Of a stretch of DNA of 64,000 nt, positions 48,091 through 60,150 are shown one piece after another. The DNA lies in NCBI RefSeq assembly GCF_050624435.1, contig NC_134546.1, positions 9,881,001 to 9,945,000 on the forward strand, written 5' to 3'. Both the position numbers and the translations under genes were made by a program. The notes beneath the pieces are model-generated. The model was given only the letters and a program-made list of their open reading frames with translations. It ran no database searches and was not told where the DNA came from. This stretch comes from Tenrec ecaudatus. Taxonomy: Eukaryota > Chordata > Mammalia > Afrosoricida > Tenrecidae. Within the stretch, counting starts at the first letter, position 1. Every line of letters begins with the position of its first letter.

Positions 48091-50255
48091 TGTCTCTGAT
48101 CTCTCAGTCACAGAGGGCGCGGCGTGTGATGGTGGGGACATAAGACTTGGCCCGGGGCAGAGAGGCCCATTGCTCTCGCCCAGAGGAACAGCTGTTTAAA
48201 GGCCCTAATTTGACGGTGGTTTACGAATCTTGAGTCTCTGAATGTTCTTTCATGAGGCCTGGAGTTTATACTGCCAAACCTTTCTCTGCGGTTCTGCTCC
48301 AGGTCTGACCTTGCTGCACACCAGTCCTGTCTGACCTTGCCTTAGCAATGGCTACATGGCCCATTCCCCTCTGCTGACATTCCCATGGATGGCTGCCATG
48401 GAGAATATACCTGATCCTTGACTAGAGTTTGAACCATGAAAAAAAAATGTTAGACCGGTCCAGCTTAGGAAGTGGCAAGTACCAGAACCAACTGCACTGG
48501 AAAAGTGACTTCTGTGTTATTTCAAACCTCCTGAGTTCGAATGCCAAGTCTGGTCCTGCTTGGGTGGGACTGAGTGTATGTGAAGGAGAGCCAGGCCAGA
48601 GATGATGTGAAAAACAGAAAATAAAAAGTAGCTCTGACAGAGGGGAAAGTGATAGAGCACCCACAGTTGCTGGAGACTATGTTCTCATTGGCCCCTGCAT
48701 CAACTTACATCAAGGTTTGGGTTCTGATCAGAAACGGCGTCTTGAGCTAGTAATCTCACTGACCTTTGGACTGTGTGAACATTGTAAACAGGCAGGGTCA
48801 GCCACCTCTAGGAGATGTTAGGCAAACCGAAGGTAAAATGGGAAAGGAGAGAGAAAGAAAAAAAAATATGGAGGAACAAAAAAAAAAGAAAGGAGACTAG
48901 GAACAGGAGAAATAGGGAAATTAAAAGCATGAAAATGTCACCGAGGAACCAATAAAAGGTGTTGTTAGCACTGCTACACACTCACCTAAGTGCTGTGCCA
49001 CCAGGAGTGACAGAGGCAAAACCCACTGCCCAGATGGGACCTTTATTCCCATCCTCTCTCAGGTTCCGCGCTGAGATTTTTAGGGCAACTACAGTAGCCC
49101 ATAGCAACTAACAGCAGTCATCTTCAAAGTGCCCAGGAGGGCAGTTGGGATTCTCTTCCCTCAGCTGGCAGCATTCTCGTGATGAGGCAATGCTGCTTCT
49201 GCCCTAGACTGGGTCACAGTGAATTGGTGCCGACGCAAACGTCGCCTAACACCTGACAAAAGCAACATCCCCATGTAGCTGTGAGAATGTGCCAATTAGA
49301 TCGCCAACTACTGGGAGCCTAATGCAGCAAGGTCCTACCTCCTGTACTCTGAAATCCATCAACATATTTCTTCCCAAAGGCTGCTCCCAGACACTCACTG
49401 AGTGCAGTATGGATCTAAGGCAAGCTCGCATTCAAGAGACATAGGGAGCTTCTGATAGCTATTTTGACTCAAGAACTCCCCAGCAGCCTTGCTGAACCTT
49501 CTTTGCACTAAATGACAAGGCAGGGTCCTTTCATCTTCTTTCTCTCTTGCCTTCTTACCTAAGTCAGACTTATGCGGTGAACTGATGGCTCTCCAAATCC
49601 TTTTTTTAAATCTCCCTCCTGATTTTCTACTACAGGTTGTTCCCCCACCCCCACACCAAAGCAAATCCATGTCTGTTTGATATCAACTTCATGCCTGCTT
49701 CTCAGAGGAGAACCCAGACTAACTCAATTAGACATTAGCAGGAGCAGGAAATCCCAGCCCCATTACCAATGTTTTTTTGACGCCCTGCCCATGCTTGCTC
49801 AGTTACATTTGGAGAATCTTCACTGTGTTTGGGTATGACTTTGTGGGTCAAGTGGATGAGCTTTCTGGGGAGAGGGTTTGACTTTAGCTGTGGATACTCC
49901 CTTAGTCCATCTCTATGGGGAAGCAGATGACCACTTTTCCAGGCATAACGCTTGGTTTTAGTGTTCAAATTCCACTAGACAGAAAGGGCTTAACCTAAGC
50001 AAGGCAACGAGTACCTGCTCTCCAGTTCTTCCAAAAGCACTTGACTTTGAACGATCTCCTTTGTGTGAAGAAGCCAGTTTGGAATGATATGAGGGGAGCC
50101 GTATCTGTCCGGCCATTGCTGCAGATTCTGGACATTCTCACTTGATCCATCAGAAAATTGGATACTTGCACATCTCATCATAAATCCATATAAAAATAAA
50201 GCAGAACTGTTTTCTCAGAGTGCAGCCTACAGCCATGCCTTCAGTTTTTAATAAA
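48091..50255. other. Unassigned DNA
   Basis: A-rich stretch near 48855-48900. No gene supported; frames up to 91 codons lack domains. Confidence 0.35.
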
Positions 50256-50257
50256 TG

Positions 50258-50425
50258 TAACAGTGTGGTCCTGCATTACTCTCACAATTGTTATGCTTGA
50301 GCCCAGTGAGGCAGCCACTGTGTCAATCCTGCTCCCCCAGGGCCTTCCTCTCTTTCACTGACCCTCCACATTACCAACCATGATGTCCTTCTCCAGGGAC
50401 TGGTCTCTCCTGACAACATCACATT
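50258..50425 (-). mobile_element. RTE-like LINE 3' fragment, antisense
   Basis: ACAATTGTTATGCTTGAGCC and CCATGATGTCCTTCTCCAGG match the antisense RTE 3' region. Confidence 0.7.
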
Positions 50426-50692
50426 TTCCTACCAGAGGTAAAGATGCAGAATCATGAAGAGTATCCCAGTGGTTTAACAGAACAGAAATGCTATCCCTAC
50501 GTTCCATTGGGTTCTTGGTTTTTCATTTTCTTTGATGCTAGAAATCCTGCTGCTTCACTTCAACTCAGCCAGTTTGGTTTAAGACTACAGTGAGACCTCG
50601 CTTGCCAATGGCTCCATGCTCAAACTTTCCATTTTTGTGACTTTGCTCAAGAGTACAGCTGAAAATCTGACTTGTAAAAACCTGTATGTTAG

Positions 50693-51190
50693 ACAGGGTT
50701 CTCTAGAGAAACAAAACCAGAATGCTAATAATTAGATAGATAGAAACAAACAGCTAATTAATTAACAGTTAATTAATCTATAAAGCAGTACAAATGGCTC
50801 AGTGCAACTCACTCCCATGAGGCAGTTGTGAGACACTGGCAGTCCTTCAAGTCTTCAGGGCTGCCAGGTAGTCAGTCCTCTGTAGAGCAATTCAAGCTCT
50901 CTGGGCACAGGCAGCAAACAGCAAGGCAGGTAGGTCACCAACAGTCTGCCAGATGACAGGGTCTGAAAGTCCCCAGCTCAAGAGATGTAAATTCTAATTG
51001 TGTGGTGAAGCAGGTTTTGAAGGAACATCAAATTACAGTGGCATAGTCCACAGGTTAGGAGTCCCACAGGTAGTGTAGCTTGCAAATAGAGGCAAAGAAC
51101 AAGCAAGGCAGCCACACACTGGTCTGGTGATCAAAGAGCGAGAGACAAGAGAGGCGAGGCTCGCCAAGCCCTTCAGTTGATCCCACATGT
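50693..51190 (-). repeat. Possible old LTR-like element, antisense
   Basis: Opens with TTAGACAGGGTTCTCTAGAG, like the antisense 3' ends of several mammalian LTR or LTR-like repeats. The right border is unclear. An ATTAATTAA-rich stretch lies at 50750-50780. Confidence 0.35.
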
Positions 51191-51432
51191 GTTCACTAGC
51201 CATGCTGGCACAATAAACGTTACCTATCTCAACCTGTATGAACCAATAGTGGGCCAACCACAAGTTAAGCCTCCCCTTGGATATAAAAGGACGACGCTTC
51301 AACCTTAATGCCACTCTCGCTCAGACCCCCATAGAGTGCTTGTGTTAGTGTGTTAAACTATCCGTCATTGTGCTTGTCTTTGCACATAAAGAAATTGCAT
51401 AAAATATACTCTCAGTGGCTCCAAACCAAGTT

Positions 51433-51840
51433 AGTGATATCAGCAGTAAAACGAAGAAGAAAACTGTGAGAACTACGATCCAATTAAAGAAAGAAATCAT
51501 TGCGAAATTTAAGTCAGGTTGTCACTTGTTTGTTTTATTGGCTGACTACAATATGACCAAGTTGACATTATCAACACTTTAAAAAAAACGTGATTAAAGT
51601 GTCTTATGTAGTGAATGGTGTGAAATCGTTAAGCATGAAACAACGGATCTAGATGATTGAAGAGGTTGCAAAGTTACTGTTAACAACTCGATGGGCATAG
51701 GGTCTCCAAGACAGTGATATGTGAGAAGACCAAAAGCCTCCATAGTGAACTTATAAGTGTGATCTTGAAGTCTTTAGAAGCAATTATTTGGCTTTTCCAT
51801 GATTTCTTTTGTGAAAAAAAATGTGTTCAATTCTCCAACT
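51433..51840 (+). pseudogene. Tigger/pogo-like transposase N-terminal fragment
   Basis: Plus-strand frames give KKKTVRTTIQLKKEIIAKFK near 51450, then VLLADYNMTKLTLSTL near 51530, the CENP-B-type helix-turn-helix seen at the start of Tigger/pogo transposases. EEVAKLLL near 51661 and VICEKTKSLHSELIS at 51714 continue the transposase in shifted frames. Stops and shifts make it inactive, and the DDE catalytic domain is not seen. A jerky- or CENP-B-derived gene copy is less likely, because flanking decay matches an old DNA transposon. Confidence 0.65.
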
Positions 51841-51984
51841 TTTTGACATTCGAACATGAATTTGGAATGAGTTTAACAACTGATATATCACTGTATTTCT
51901 TTTGGGTACATATTTGATGAAATCTATGATCTTATTGTTGATCAAATATTTACCAAAAAAACCTCCCCAAACCTCAAACTCATA

Positions 51985-52195
51985 ACTCTGAGGTGGAGAC
52001 CCTGGGTAGTACAAGTGGGTAAGTTCTTGGTTATTCGTCAAAAAGTTGGTGCTTCAAAACCACTGAGAGGTGTCTCAGGAGGCAGAACTAGAAACTGACT
52101 GAAAGGCCACAGGCTTGCAAACTCAATAGAGCAGTTCTGCTCTGCACATACAGATCGCCAACTCAGAACCAATTCAATGCCAATTAACAACAACA
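51985..52195 (+). repeat. AfroSINE-like SINE, sense, RTE-type tail
   Basis: Head GAGACCCTGGGTAGTACAAG, box region GGTGCTTCAAAACCACTGAG, and a tail ending AACAACAACAAG. Confidence 0.68.
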
Positions 52196-52387
52196 AGAGC
52201 TGAATCTACCCACTTTTCTGCAAGGGGGCAGATGTCAGCTAATTTACTTAGAGGCCCTGGCCTTGGGCAGGGCATCTTGTTGTTGTGCTAGCCTCTGCGA
52301 CATCATTGTATAACTGGTTCTACCACCCACCCCCACTGGCCTTGGAGAGCCTTCTGAAACCTACCCTAGATTTCTTTGGCTCTCTGC

Positions 52388-52838
52388 CAAATGCCCCTTG
52401 TCATAGATTGAATTGTGTGCCCCTCCCCCTTAAAATAATGTGTCAACAACACTCTGAACCATGGTTTTCAGTGGTTTAGCAATTATGTAGGGATGCAATT
52501 CGGCAATTACTATAATGATCCTACATGGCATGGCATGATAAGGTGATTGAGGTTGGACTACAACACCTTTACTCAGATCAGAGGCCCGATTAGATACAAA
52601 GGGAGTTTCTGTGTGGTGTGGCCAGAATCACCTTCTATCTTATAGGAGATAAAAGAAGATGGAAGTGAACAGAGAAGGAAGAACCTGATGACCACCCAGC
52701 AAGAAGAGCCAGGAGCAGAACACATCACTTGGACCCAGAGTCCCTACACTGAGAAACTGCGAGAGCGTAAATGTTTATTTATTAAAGTCGCCGACTTGTG
52801 ATATTTCTGTCATGCCACTGCTGGATAACGAAGACCGT
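52388..52838 (+). repeat. MaLR-type LTR (MST/MLT1-like), sense
   Basis: Starts TGTCATAGATTGAATTGTG and ends TGGATAACGAAGAC, with CAGAACACATCACTTGGACC inside. All are hallmarks of MaLR LTRs. Old and gapped. Confidence 0.7.
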
Positions 52839-52839
52839 C

Positions 52840-53650
52840 CCTTTGGTCCATCTGCCTGCTCATCACTCTGGTCAACAGACTTACCTCATCTACCACGCAG
52901 GCAGTGGGTTCCAGAAACCTGGTCAAGTCATTGGAGTTAGGATTTCTATAGTAAGAGTTCTACAGTCTCTTTGGCTGGGATTCCCCCACGTTTTTCTGGA
53001 TGCTTCTATCACATGCTCTCCATCTGGGTCTTAACTCTAGGTGGGTGGCTCATCCAGGGGAGCAGATTGGGGAATGATTCTAAAGCAGAGTCTATGCTTT
53101 GTTTGTTCCCTTCTCGAATCTCCCATCCTTGACAGCTGTCCAAACTCTCTTTCCTTCCTTCCTCCTTTTGTTTGTTCCCTTTGACAAAAAGACAGCTATT
53201 ATACGTGAGCATGCATTCTTTTCTAGTCTAGTTTTATTATGAACTGTGCTTAATTCTTCACGTCTGGCTTTTGCTATTTGAGTCTAGCGTGGAAATGAAC
53301 GTAAATCATCTCTTTTAACAAGAATGAAATCTTGCAGATCAGAAGATTTCCAGCCCATTATTTCTACTACGCGTTTAGGAACTCATTTGGAAAACTCAAT
53401 TGACTTTTTTTTTTTGTCTTCCTTAGGAAATAGCCATCTTCGCTTTGAAGGCCAGGCAGACAGAATGAGATCACTTGATTACATAGAATGTTATGATAAC
53501 ATAAATGGAAAACTTGCTTTAACATCAAGGCACTGTCCAATATAGCACAGACCAATTTATAATTTGAATACAACAAGTATTAAAACCTTTATATTTTAAT
53601 TAAAATATTAAAAACAGAATCTATCAACAACAACTAACTTTCCCTCATGC
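52840..53650. other. Unassigned DNA
   Basis: Nothing recognised. Confidence 0.35.
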
Positions 53651-53654
53651 CTCT

Positions 53655-53842
53655 CATGCAGTGGTTAACATGCTTGGCTTCTAGCTGAGAGGTCAGTGGT
53701 TGGAACCCACGGTCACTCCACAGAAGAAAGAGGTGGCCATCTGTTTCTGTAAAGACTGACAGTCATCAGAATCCTAGGGGGCAGTTCTACTCTGCCCTAC
53801 AGGGTCTCTGCGTTGGATTCAATAGCAGTGGGCTTTTGTCTT
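53655..53842 (+). repeat. AfroSINE-like SINE, sense
   Basis: GCAGTGGTTAACATGCTTGG head, GGTTGGAACCCACGG box, and the tail CTCTGCGTTGGATTCAATAG. Confidence 0.72.
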
Positions 53843-53866
53843 CTACTAGTCTAGCCCCATTGTTTT

Positions 53867-54321
53867 ATTTTATTTTTTGTCCATTAGGCGTTTCATTTGT
53901 TTTGATGCATTACATCCCTAGTACAAGAAGCCCAGGGTTTTACTCCGTGTGTTTTCTCCTGGCTTTCTCGTGGTCCACGATGAGGGCGGAGGTCGTCACC
54001 ACCATGAAAGCAAACTGGCGGGACGGGAGCAGGTTATTCGGCCACTTCTCTAGATCTTGGAGCTGCACGTCAGATCTAGGGCTGGTCACTCACACTTGTT
54101 GAATCTGCCCGTGAGGTGCACTCCAGTTTTCCCAGCTCTGTGATCAATGATTTCAAATTTGCCAAGGTAACCGAACTTCATCATCAGTTAGAACCCAGAC
54201 AATGACTTTGGAGCACGGCCTGATAAGAACTTGGCATTTGTCTTTCTTGTCAGCATTACTGATGCTCTTGAGAGCGTCAGCCATGACATTTATGTGCACC
54301 ATTCTGGCGGCATGGAAAGAT
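53867..54321 (-). pseudogene. RPS15A: Processed RPS15A pseudogene, antisense
   Basis: Intronless copy of the mRNA for ribosomal protein uS8 of the small subunit. The minus-strand start is at 54302-54300 and the stop at 53920-53918. It reads [18 protein letters not shown], then [14 protein letters not shown] frameshift near 54170 leads to [17 protein letters not shown] and a second lesion near 54090, then [20 protein letters not shown] and [12 protein letters not shown]. The last codons are shifted again. An A-tail appears as a T-rich run at 53866-53878. CCATTGTTTT (53857-53866) and CCAATGTTTT (54322-54331) form a 10-bp duplication with one mismatch. It cannot make a full protein. Confidence 0.93.
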
Positions 54322-54339
54322 CCAATGTTTTCATTTATT

Positions 54340-54392
54340 TATATATATATATATCATTATATAATATATATTAATATATAATATATTATTCA
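54340..54392. repeat. AT-rich simple repeat
   Basis: Alternating AT runs with imperfect palindromes. Confidence 0.9.
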
Positions 54393-54394
54393 GT

Positions 54395-55025
54395 ACAGTT
54401 CTTCCTCTGGCAATAGCTGACTAGGCTATTTTAACCTAATCCCGGCACTGATAACAATTACATAAGATGGATAAATATAAAATAAACATCTGTTCAAAGG
54501 CATCAAAAGACAGCCAAGACAGTAAGAATTTGCCAGGCAGGCGAGGATCCAAAAAAAGCCTAGAGAAGGTTGTTCAGCATGTGGCGCCCTTTTCCCTCAA
54601 GGCATGTGCGGCCCCTGCAAGGGAAAGCTATGGTTGAGTGCACAGAACTTTAGCATGAGTTTGGGGAAGATAGGTGGGCTGGAAAAAACCTACCAAGACG
54701 GAGTGCTCCTGGAAAACTCCCCAGGCTTTTGTTTGAAATTTAGTAACCATGAACTAGAACCAACCTAGCCCACATCTGTGGTAACTTGGGTGTACATTAT
54801 AATTACATAGGTTGCTTTGAAGAGATAGCAATAGCCCGTAATTTAAAAATATATACAGGGAATTGTATGGAGTAAAAAGAGTCACTGTCAAGGGCTATAT
54901 TCTGTCTGGCTGCATTAATATGACAATCATGAAATAACTATTATAGATGGAGAACAGTTTGGTGGTTGCCTGGGGCTAGGGAGGGAAGGGAGGACTAGGA
55001 GTGGCTAAAAAGGGGCTATTACGAG
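54395..55025. other. Unassigned DNA
   Basis: Nothing recognised. Confidence 0.35.
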
Positions 55026-55029
55026 GGAA

Positions 55030-55148
55030 TTACCATAAATGCTCGAGTATAAGCCGGGTTTTTCAGCGTATTTTTAATGCGGTTTTTGTGGTAAAATTAG
55101 GTGGCTCGGCTGATATTTGAGTCAGCTTATATTCAAGTATATACAGTA
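55030..55148 (-). mobile_element. Palindromic MITE-like element, copy 2
   Basis: TTACCATAAATGCTCGAGTA at the left; the right end's reverse complement begins TACTGTATATACTTG. The interior is inverted relative to the other two copies (GGTAAAATTAGGTGGC). Confidence 0.78.
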
Positions 55149-55149
55149 T

Positions 55150-55463
55150 ATAGTATAACTGAGTATCACAATAGTAATGGTGATTATGTCAGACAATTTA
55201 TGTGCCAAAATTTCATAGAACTATAGAGAGAGACCAGTGAATACCCACATAATTGCTGAAATCTAAATACATTTAGATTTAGATTTGGTTTATGTCAAGG
55301 TCAATTTCTTGGTTTTGCTGTTGCACCATGGTTGTGTGTGATGCTGGCATTTAGCAGGGGAGCTTTGTGAGGAGGGTGTATGGGATTGTCCCAGTACATT
55401 CCTTTGCAATCACCTGTACAAGGACAATTACTTCAGAATAAAGCTTTAACAAAGTTGTGAGCG
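55150..55463. other. Unassigned DNA
   Basis: Nothing recognised. Confidence 0.35.
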
Positions 55464-55465
55464 AG

Positions 55466-55498
55466 CGCGCACGCACACACACACACACACACACACAG
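55466..55498 (+). repeat. (CA)n microsatellite with GC-rich left end
   Basis: GCGCGCACGCACACACACA followed by a pure CA run. Confidence 0.9.
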
Positions 55499-55999
55499 CA
55501 AGGCTACACTCCAGACCAATAGAATGAGATCTTCGCAGTAGAGTGCAGGCACCTGCATTAAAAGGATCGTCCTAAGTTATTCTATTGTGTATCAAAGGCT
55601 GAGAAGTATGGCCTTACAAGAACTGAAAACACTTACTAGTTCCAATATTGTGTTGGATTAGACTATTTGCTGCTAGCCTAGTTCTCTTCAGAGCAAAAAT
55701 AAATCCTGTGTGGAAAAGATCACATCATCCAGGGTCACAAATTCTCTCTAGTTTTTCATACACAATGCTCATCAACATAAAAACAACAAGGCAAACAAGA
55801 AGAGAAGACTTAGCCAACCAAGAATATAGTAAATAATAGAAATATATCCATGAAAGATGTAGATATTCAAATTATCAGCTGAAAAATAAACCTAGTAAAA
55901 TGACCAAGGAATTAAATAACAAGAAGAATTTTGATAAAGAACTAGAAACTATTTAAAAATCAAATGGAAAGTTGCAACCAAAATTTGAAACTCAACTTA

Positions 56000-56170
56000 T
56001 GGGTTATGCATCAGGCTGCTAACTACAAGGTCAGCAGTTCGAAACTACCAGGCATTCCATGAAATACAGACAGGGCTTTCTACTCCTGCAGAAAGTTCCA
56101 GTCTTGGAAATTCACGGGGGTATTTCAATCCTGTCTTCCAGGGTTGCTATGAGTCAGTGGCTGTGAGTTT
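56000..56170 (+). repeat. AfroSINE-like SINE, sense
   Basis: AGGCTGCTAACTACAAGGTC and AGCAGTTCGAAACTACCAGG carry the tRNA-like boxes; the tail reads GGTTGCTATGAGTCAGTGG. Confidence 0.75.
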
Positions 56171-56474
56171 TTTAGTTCACACGGTTTTAACAGAAAACGA
56201 GAAAAGGATTGGTGAATTGGAAGACAATTCAGAAGAGAATTTGATAATTGAAGTTGACAGTCACAGAGAAATGAAAAATACAGACAGTCAGAGATGAATG
56301 CTATTGTGAACATTCTAATACATAAGCAATTGGTTCCACAGAGAAAGTAAGAGATAGAATGGGGCAGAAGCAAATACTGACTGAACATTTTCCAAAACTG
56401 ATGAGAGAGTTTGAATCATATGTCCATGCTGCTCGACGGCTAGAAAAACAAACAAACAAAAATTACAAGGAAGA

Positions 56475-56858
56475 TTCAGGACCAAGGGTGTGAGGGACGA
56501 TGCTGGGAGAGTGGAGGGTGAGTGGGTTGGAAAGGGGGAACTGATTACAAGGATCCACATGTGACCTCTTCCCTGGGAGAGGGACAGCAGAGAAGGGGGG
56601 AAGGGAGACTCCGGATAGGGCAAGATATGAAAAAATAACGAGGTATAAATTACCAAGGGCATATGAGGGAGGGGGGAATGGGGAGGGAGGGGGGGAAAAA
56701 GAGGACCTGATGCAAGGGGCTTAAGTGGAGAGCAAATGCCTTGAGAATGATTGGGGCAGGGAATGTATGGATGTGCTTTATACAATTGATGTATGTATAT
56801 GTATGGATTGTGGTAAGAGTTGTTTGAGTCCCTAATAAAATGTAAAAGAAGAAAAAAA
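56475..56858 (+). repeat. Abundant retroposon, sense copy with exact duplication
   Basis: 5'-truncated sense copy with AATAAA near 56833 and an A-tail. AATTACAAGGAAGA occurs at 56461-56474 and 56859-56872, an exact 14-bp target duplication inside older L1-like DNA. Confidence 0.9.
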
Positions 56859-57350
56859 AATTACAAGGAAGAAAAAAAGTACAACCTGCCACCCAAAACC
56901 ACACCTATGCACATCAGAGCAAAACTACTAAAATTCAAAGACACAGAAAGGAAAGAAAAAAAATCACAAAAACCTCTTAAAAGCACCTAGAGAATAAAAG
57001 ACATATTACCTGCAAAGAGCAGAACACAATAAAATTAAACTGGCAGCTGAGTTCTCAACATAAAAATAAATGTCAGGAGAAATGGAGTGATACCTTGCTG
57101 AAAGAAAATTATACCAATCTAGAATTATACACCCAGTGAAGATATTCATAAAAATGAAGTAAAATAAGGGCATCTCTAGACAACTATTAAGTGAGAGAAG
57201 TTGTCACTCAGGGAGATATGAAAGGGAATTCACCAACAGAATATAAATATGGGAATTCAAGAAGGCTCAAAAAGCAATATATAGGGTAAGTATGTGGGTG
57301 ACTCTGCATGAATTTTGACACATACATCTTGCTGAGTATATATCTTGATG

Positions 57351-57750
57351 TTTCAAATATTTTTTATGGTACATTTTGTCCTTAAAAAACATTTTTACAT
57401 GCTGTTAGTAGCTGCTGTTGGGTTGCTTCCTGGCCAATGGCCACCTTAGTCCTGTGCCATCCCCATAATCAATCAGTTGTGGAAGGGACTATTAAAACCC
57501 ATAGGCTCCTCTTTGGTGGATTTTCCTTTCTCACCAATCTTAGTCTTGAGCTGCTGCTGAAACCTACTTTTAGCATGGTCGCCACACGTAAGCTTCCAAT
57601 GACAGACGAGTGGTAACTGAATATATAGTACATTGTCATGGATGATGAGAAACCTACCACCGAATCATCAAATCCCCATTCTCGCATCAGTTACACCATT
57701 TGATTTTCATAATCATCCTATTCCTGTGGTTACCCAATAATACTCAACCC
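57351..57750. other. Unassigned DNA
   Basis: Nothing recognised. Confidence 0.35.
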
Positions 57751-57754
57751 CAAA

Positions 57755-57895
57755 CCAAATCAACATGGAATTGATTTGGACTCCTAGTGACTATCAGACA
57801 GCAAAGAATTGCTGCTGATGGTTTGAGACTGCAAATCTTTACAGAAGTAGAAAGATTTACCTTTCTCTCATGGAGTGGTTGGTGTGTTTGGACCA
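57755..57895 (-). repeat. AfroSINE-like SINE, partial, antisense
   Basis: TTTACCTTTCTCTCATGGAG and the flanking body fit the antisense SINE. Confidence 0.55.
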
Positions 57896-58214
57896 ACAAC
57901 CGGGCTCATTTGTTTAATAAAGATGAAAGCCAACAAACCAACAATGTTGGTGTAGAATGACAGAAAACGCCTGAGCCCTCAATTATATTTAGGAGCTATG
58001 AAAAAGACCCCCAAAGCTCAGGAGGTTAGTTTTCTCAGAAAATATGACATTTAAGGTAGATAATTGGAAGATGTGCAGCTGCCCAATCAATTTTTCCATT
58101 CCAACCTTATTAGTAGAATGTTTTTCTATCTTTCTACTCCAATGTTCTTTGTTGGTTTTCATTCTTATAAGCAAAAAATGACTGGGCGTCTCTGTATTAC
58201 CTTCTAATTCCAGC

Positions 58215-58405
58215 CACTACTTTCCTCTGTGTTCAGCTGATTCTGACTCATAGTAATTCTATAGGACAGGGTAGGGCTGCTCCGTGAGGGTCCTAAGACT
58301 GTACATCTTAAAGGAAGTAGTCTGTCACGTCTTTCTCAAAATAGCTGATAGGTTAAAACTACCAAGCTTTCTGTTAGCAACCTATTGATCAGAACTCTGT
58401 CATTA
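58215..58405 (-). repeat. AfroSINE-like SINE, antisense
   Basis: GATTCTGACTCATAGTAATTC, then GACAGGGTAGGGCTGCTCCG and the box region GGTTAAAACTACCAAGC. Confidence 0.68.
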
Positions 58406-58760
58406 GAGCTTGCGAGGCTAAAGCTGTTTGCTCCTTAGGCAAACAGAAGAGGACCACCACCTTCCACGTTCATGGCCATGGGAGAATGCTGATGGCTCAG
58501 TCATGGGAGCTGACGAAGCAATAGTTGGGCTGTCTGTCTGCCTGGGATAAATGGATACTTGCCTCCTGTTCCCTGACTAAAGCTGCAGAAGGCAGCAGTC
58601 TGCAAACTTATCAGTTACTTCATGTTTCCAACCTTATCCTCCCCTCCCATCTGTGAATAACTTGGCTGATGTGTTCATGATTCTTTGTAAACCTTCAAAG
58701 AATTGTGAACCGTCTCACTGTGTAATCCTGTCATGAGTTACAGGCTACATGCAGGAAAGG
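58406..58760. other. Unassigned DNA
   Basis: Nothing recognised. Confidence 0.35.
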
Positions 58761-58763
58761 TAT

Positions 58764-58883
58764 TTACTGTATATACTCGAGTATAACCCAACTCGAATAT
58801 CAGTCAAGGCACCTAATTTTACCACAAAAACTGCATTTAAACTGTGCTGAAAAACCTGGCTTCTACTCACGCATATATGGTAA
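58764..58883 (+). mobile_element. Palindromic MITE-like element, copy 3
   Basis: TTACTGTATATACTCGAGTA at the left; the right end's reverse complement begins TTACCATATATGC. The interior CACCTAATTTTACCACA is shared with copy 1 in the same orientation. Confidence 0.8.
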
Positions 58884-58884
58884 A

Positions 58885-59183
58885 TCTCTAATAAAGGTAG
58901 GGGCCCTGGAGTGCCTATATTGGAGGGTCCTCTGTGCTCCAATTACATCCATCTTTTTTATCTATAAATTTTCTCATTGCAAATTGAACCCTCGCTAATG
59001 TTCAGTTTTTAAGATAAGAGCCAGTCTCTATATTATCTTCCAAGGGCTCCTTCATTCAATTCTAGGCAGGAAGAGAGGAGACAAAAGGCTGCGTCCATCC
59101 ACTGATTTACTCCAATACGTTTTTGAATCTTATACTCAAATATCTGCTTACACCTTACTGGCTAGAGCTATTTTATAAGGGCA
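58885..59183. other. Unassigned DNA
   Basis: Nothing recognised. Confidence 0.35.
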
Positions 59184-59675
59184 TGAGTTAGGCCAGGTTG
59201 ACAAGAGAAACAAACCCAGAGACACTCATATACGTGTGAGAGAGAACTTTATATCATAGGACAATTGCATATTGAGAAAACATACCAACCCAGTTCAGAT
59301 CAAGTCCTTAAGTCTGATATTTTAGTCCATATGTCCAATACCAGACCATAAATTCCTCTTCAGACTCACGCAACACATGCAATGATGCAGAATGCAGTTA
59401 GATCACAGATCGGTGGGTGAAAAGTCTTGTGGATCCAATACCCATGGAAGCAAATAGGCGCAGGCACAGGTCTCCACATGGTTCCTCAACAGGAAGGTGA
59501 AACAGAGAGAGTGTGTGTGTCCCGTCTCCAGGGAGGAAGAGAGAAAGTTCCCGGAAGTCTCATGATTGGGCCACACCCACAAGGAGGCATCTTCAGGTTG
59601 TGACCTGATTGACAGGCTGAACTCCACCCTTGCATTCTTTGATTAAGTTGACATGAAATTGTGTAACTACCACAG
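59184..59675 (-). repeat. LTR of the 21432 family, antisense
   Basis: Antisense match: GACAAGAGAAACAAACCCAG, TTCCTCTTCAGACTCACGC, TGACCTGATTGACAGGCTG and the end GTGTAACTACCACA. Confidence 0.68.
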
Positions 59676-59734
59676 AGCATCTCAAATTGCAAGAAGAGCC
59701 AGGGAACCGATGGAACGTTTACATCCATCTTCAG

Positions 59735-60150
59735 CCTCTGTCAGTTGTTGTCAAGGGCCATGAAGTCGGTTCCTGCTCACAGTGACCCTGTTCTACCTAC
59801 TCAGCTATCTGCGTTTGCGTACTTGGAGACTACATTAATATCCTGCACCTCGTCACATGTTAATGCCCCGTTTTTGCTGTTGTTAGGTGCTCTTGGGTTA
59901 GTTCTGATTCTGAGCGACTCTATACACAACAGCAACGTCCACCCACTCTAGCCATTGCTTCTGTTTGAGCTCACACTTGCAAGCCCCTGTGTCAATCCAT
60001 CTCGTTGACGGTATTTCCCTTCCCAAGCATGATGTTCTTCTGGGACAGACCCTTCCTGAAGAAATGTCCAAAGTGTGTGAGACAAAGTCTTGCCAAACTC
60101 ATCTTTAAAGAGCATTCTGGTTAAACCTACTCCAAGAGAGAATTTGACCT
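59735..60150 (-). mobile_element. RTE-like LINE 3' end with SINE-like piece, antisense
   Basis: GTTGTTAGGTGCTCTTGGG at 59879, then CCCAAGCATGATGTTCTTC and AAGAGCATTCTGGTTAAACC. A SINE-like stretch precedes it (GTCGGTTCCTGCTCACAGTG). Confidence 0.68.

Larger units (their letters stand above)
55700..57350 (+). repeat. Old L1/HAL1-like element, interrupted
   Basis: Pieces such as AAGGATTGGTGAATTGGAAG (56206), GAATAAAAGACATATTACCT (56990) and AATTATACACCCAGTGAAG (57121) resemble the ORF1/5' region of old L1 or HAL1 elements. A SINE (about 56000-56170) and a younger retroposon (56475-56858) are inserted in it. No open frame survives. Confidence 0.5.

Noticed and set aside
53324-53545. 73-codon plus-strand frame as an exon
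   Set aside because: There is a pyrimidine run and AG before it (near 53425), but no domain and no partner exon; signals of this strength are expected by chance.
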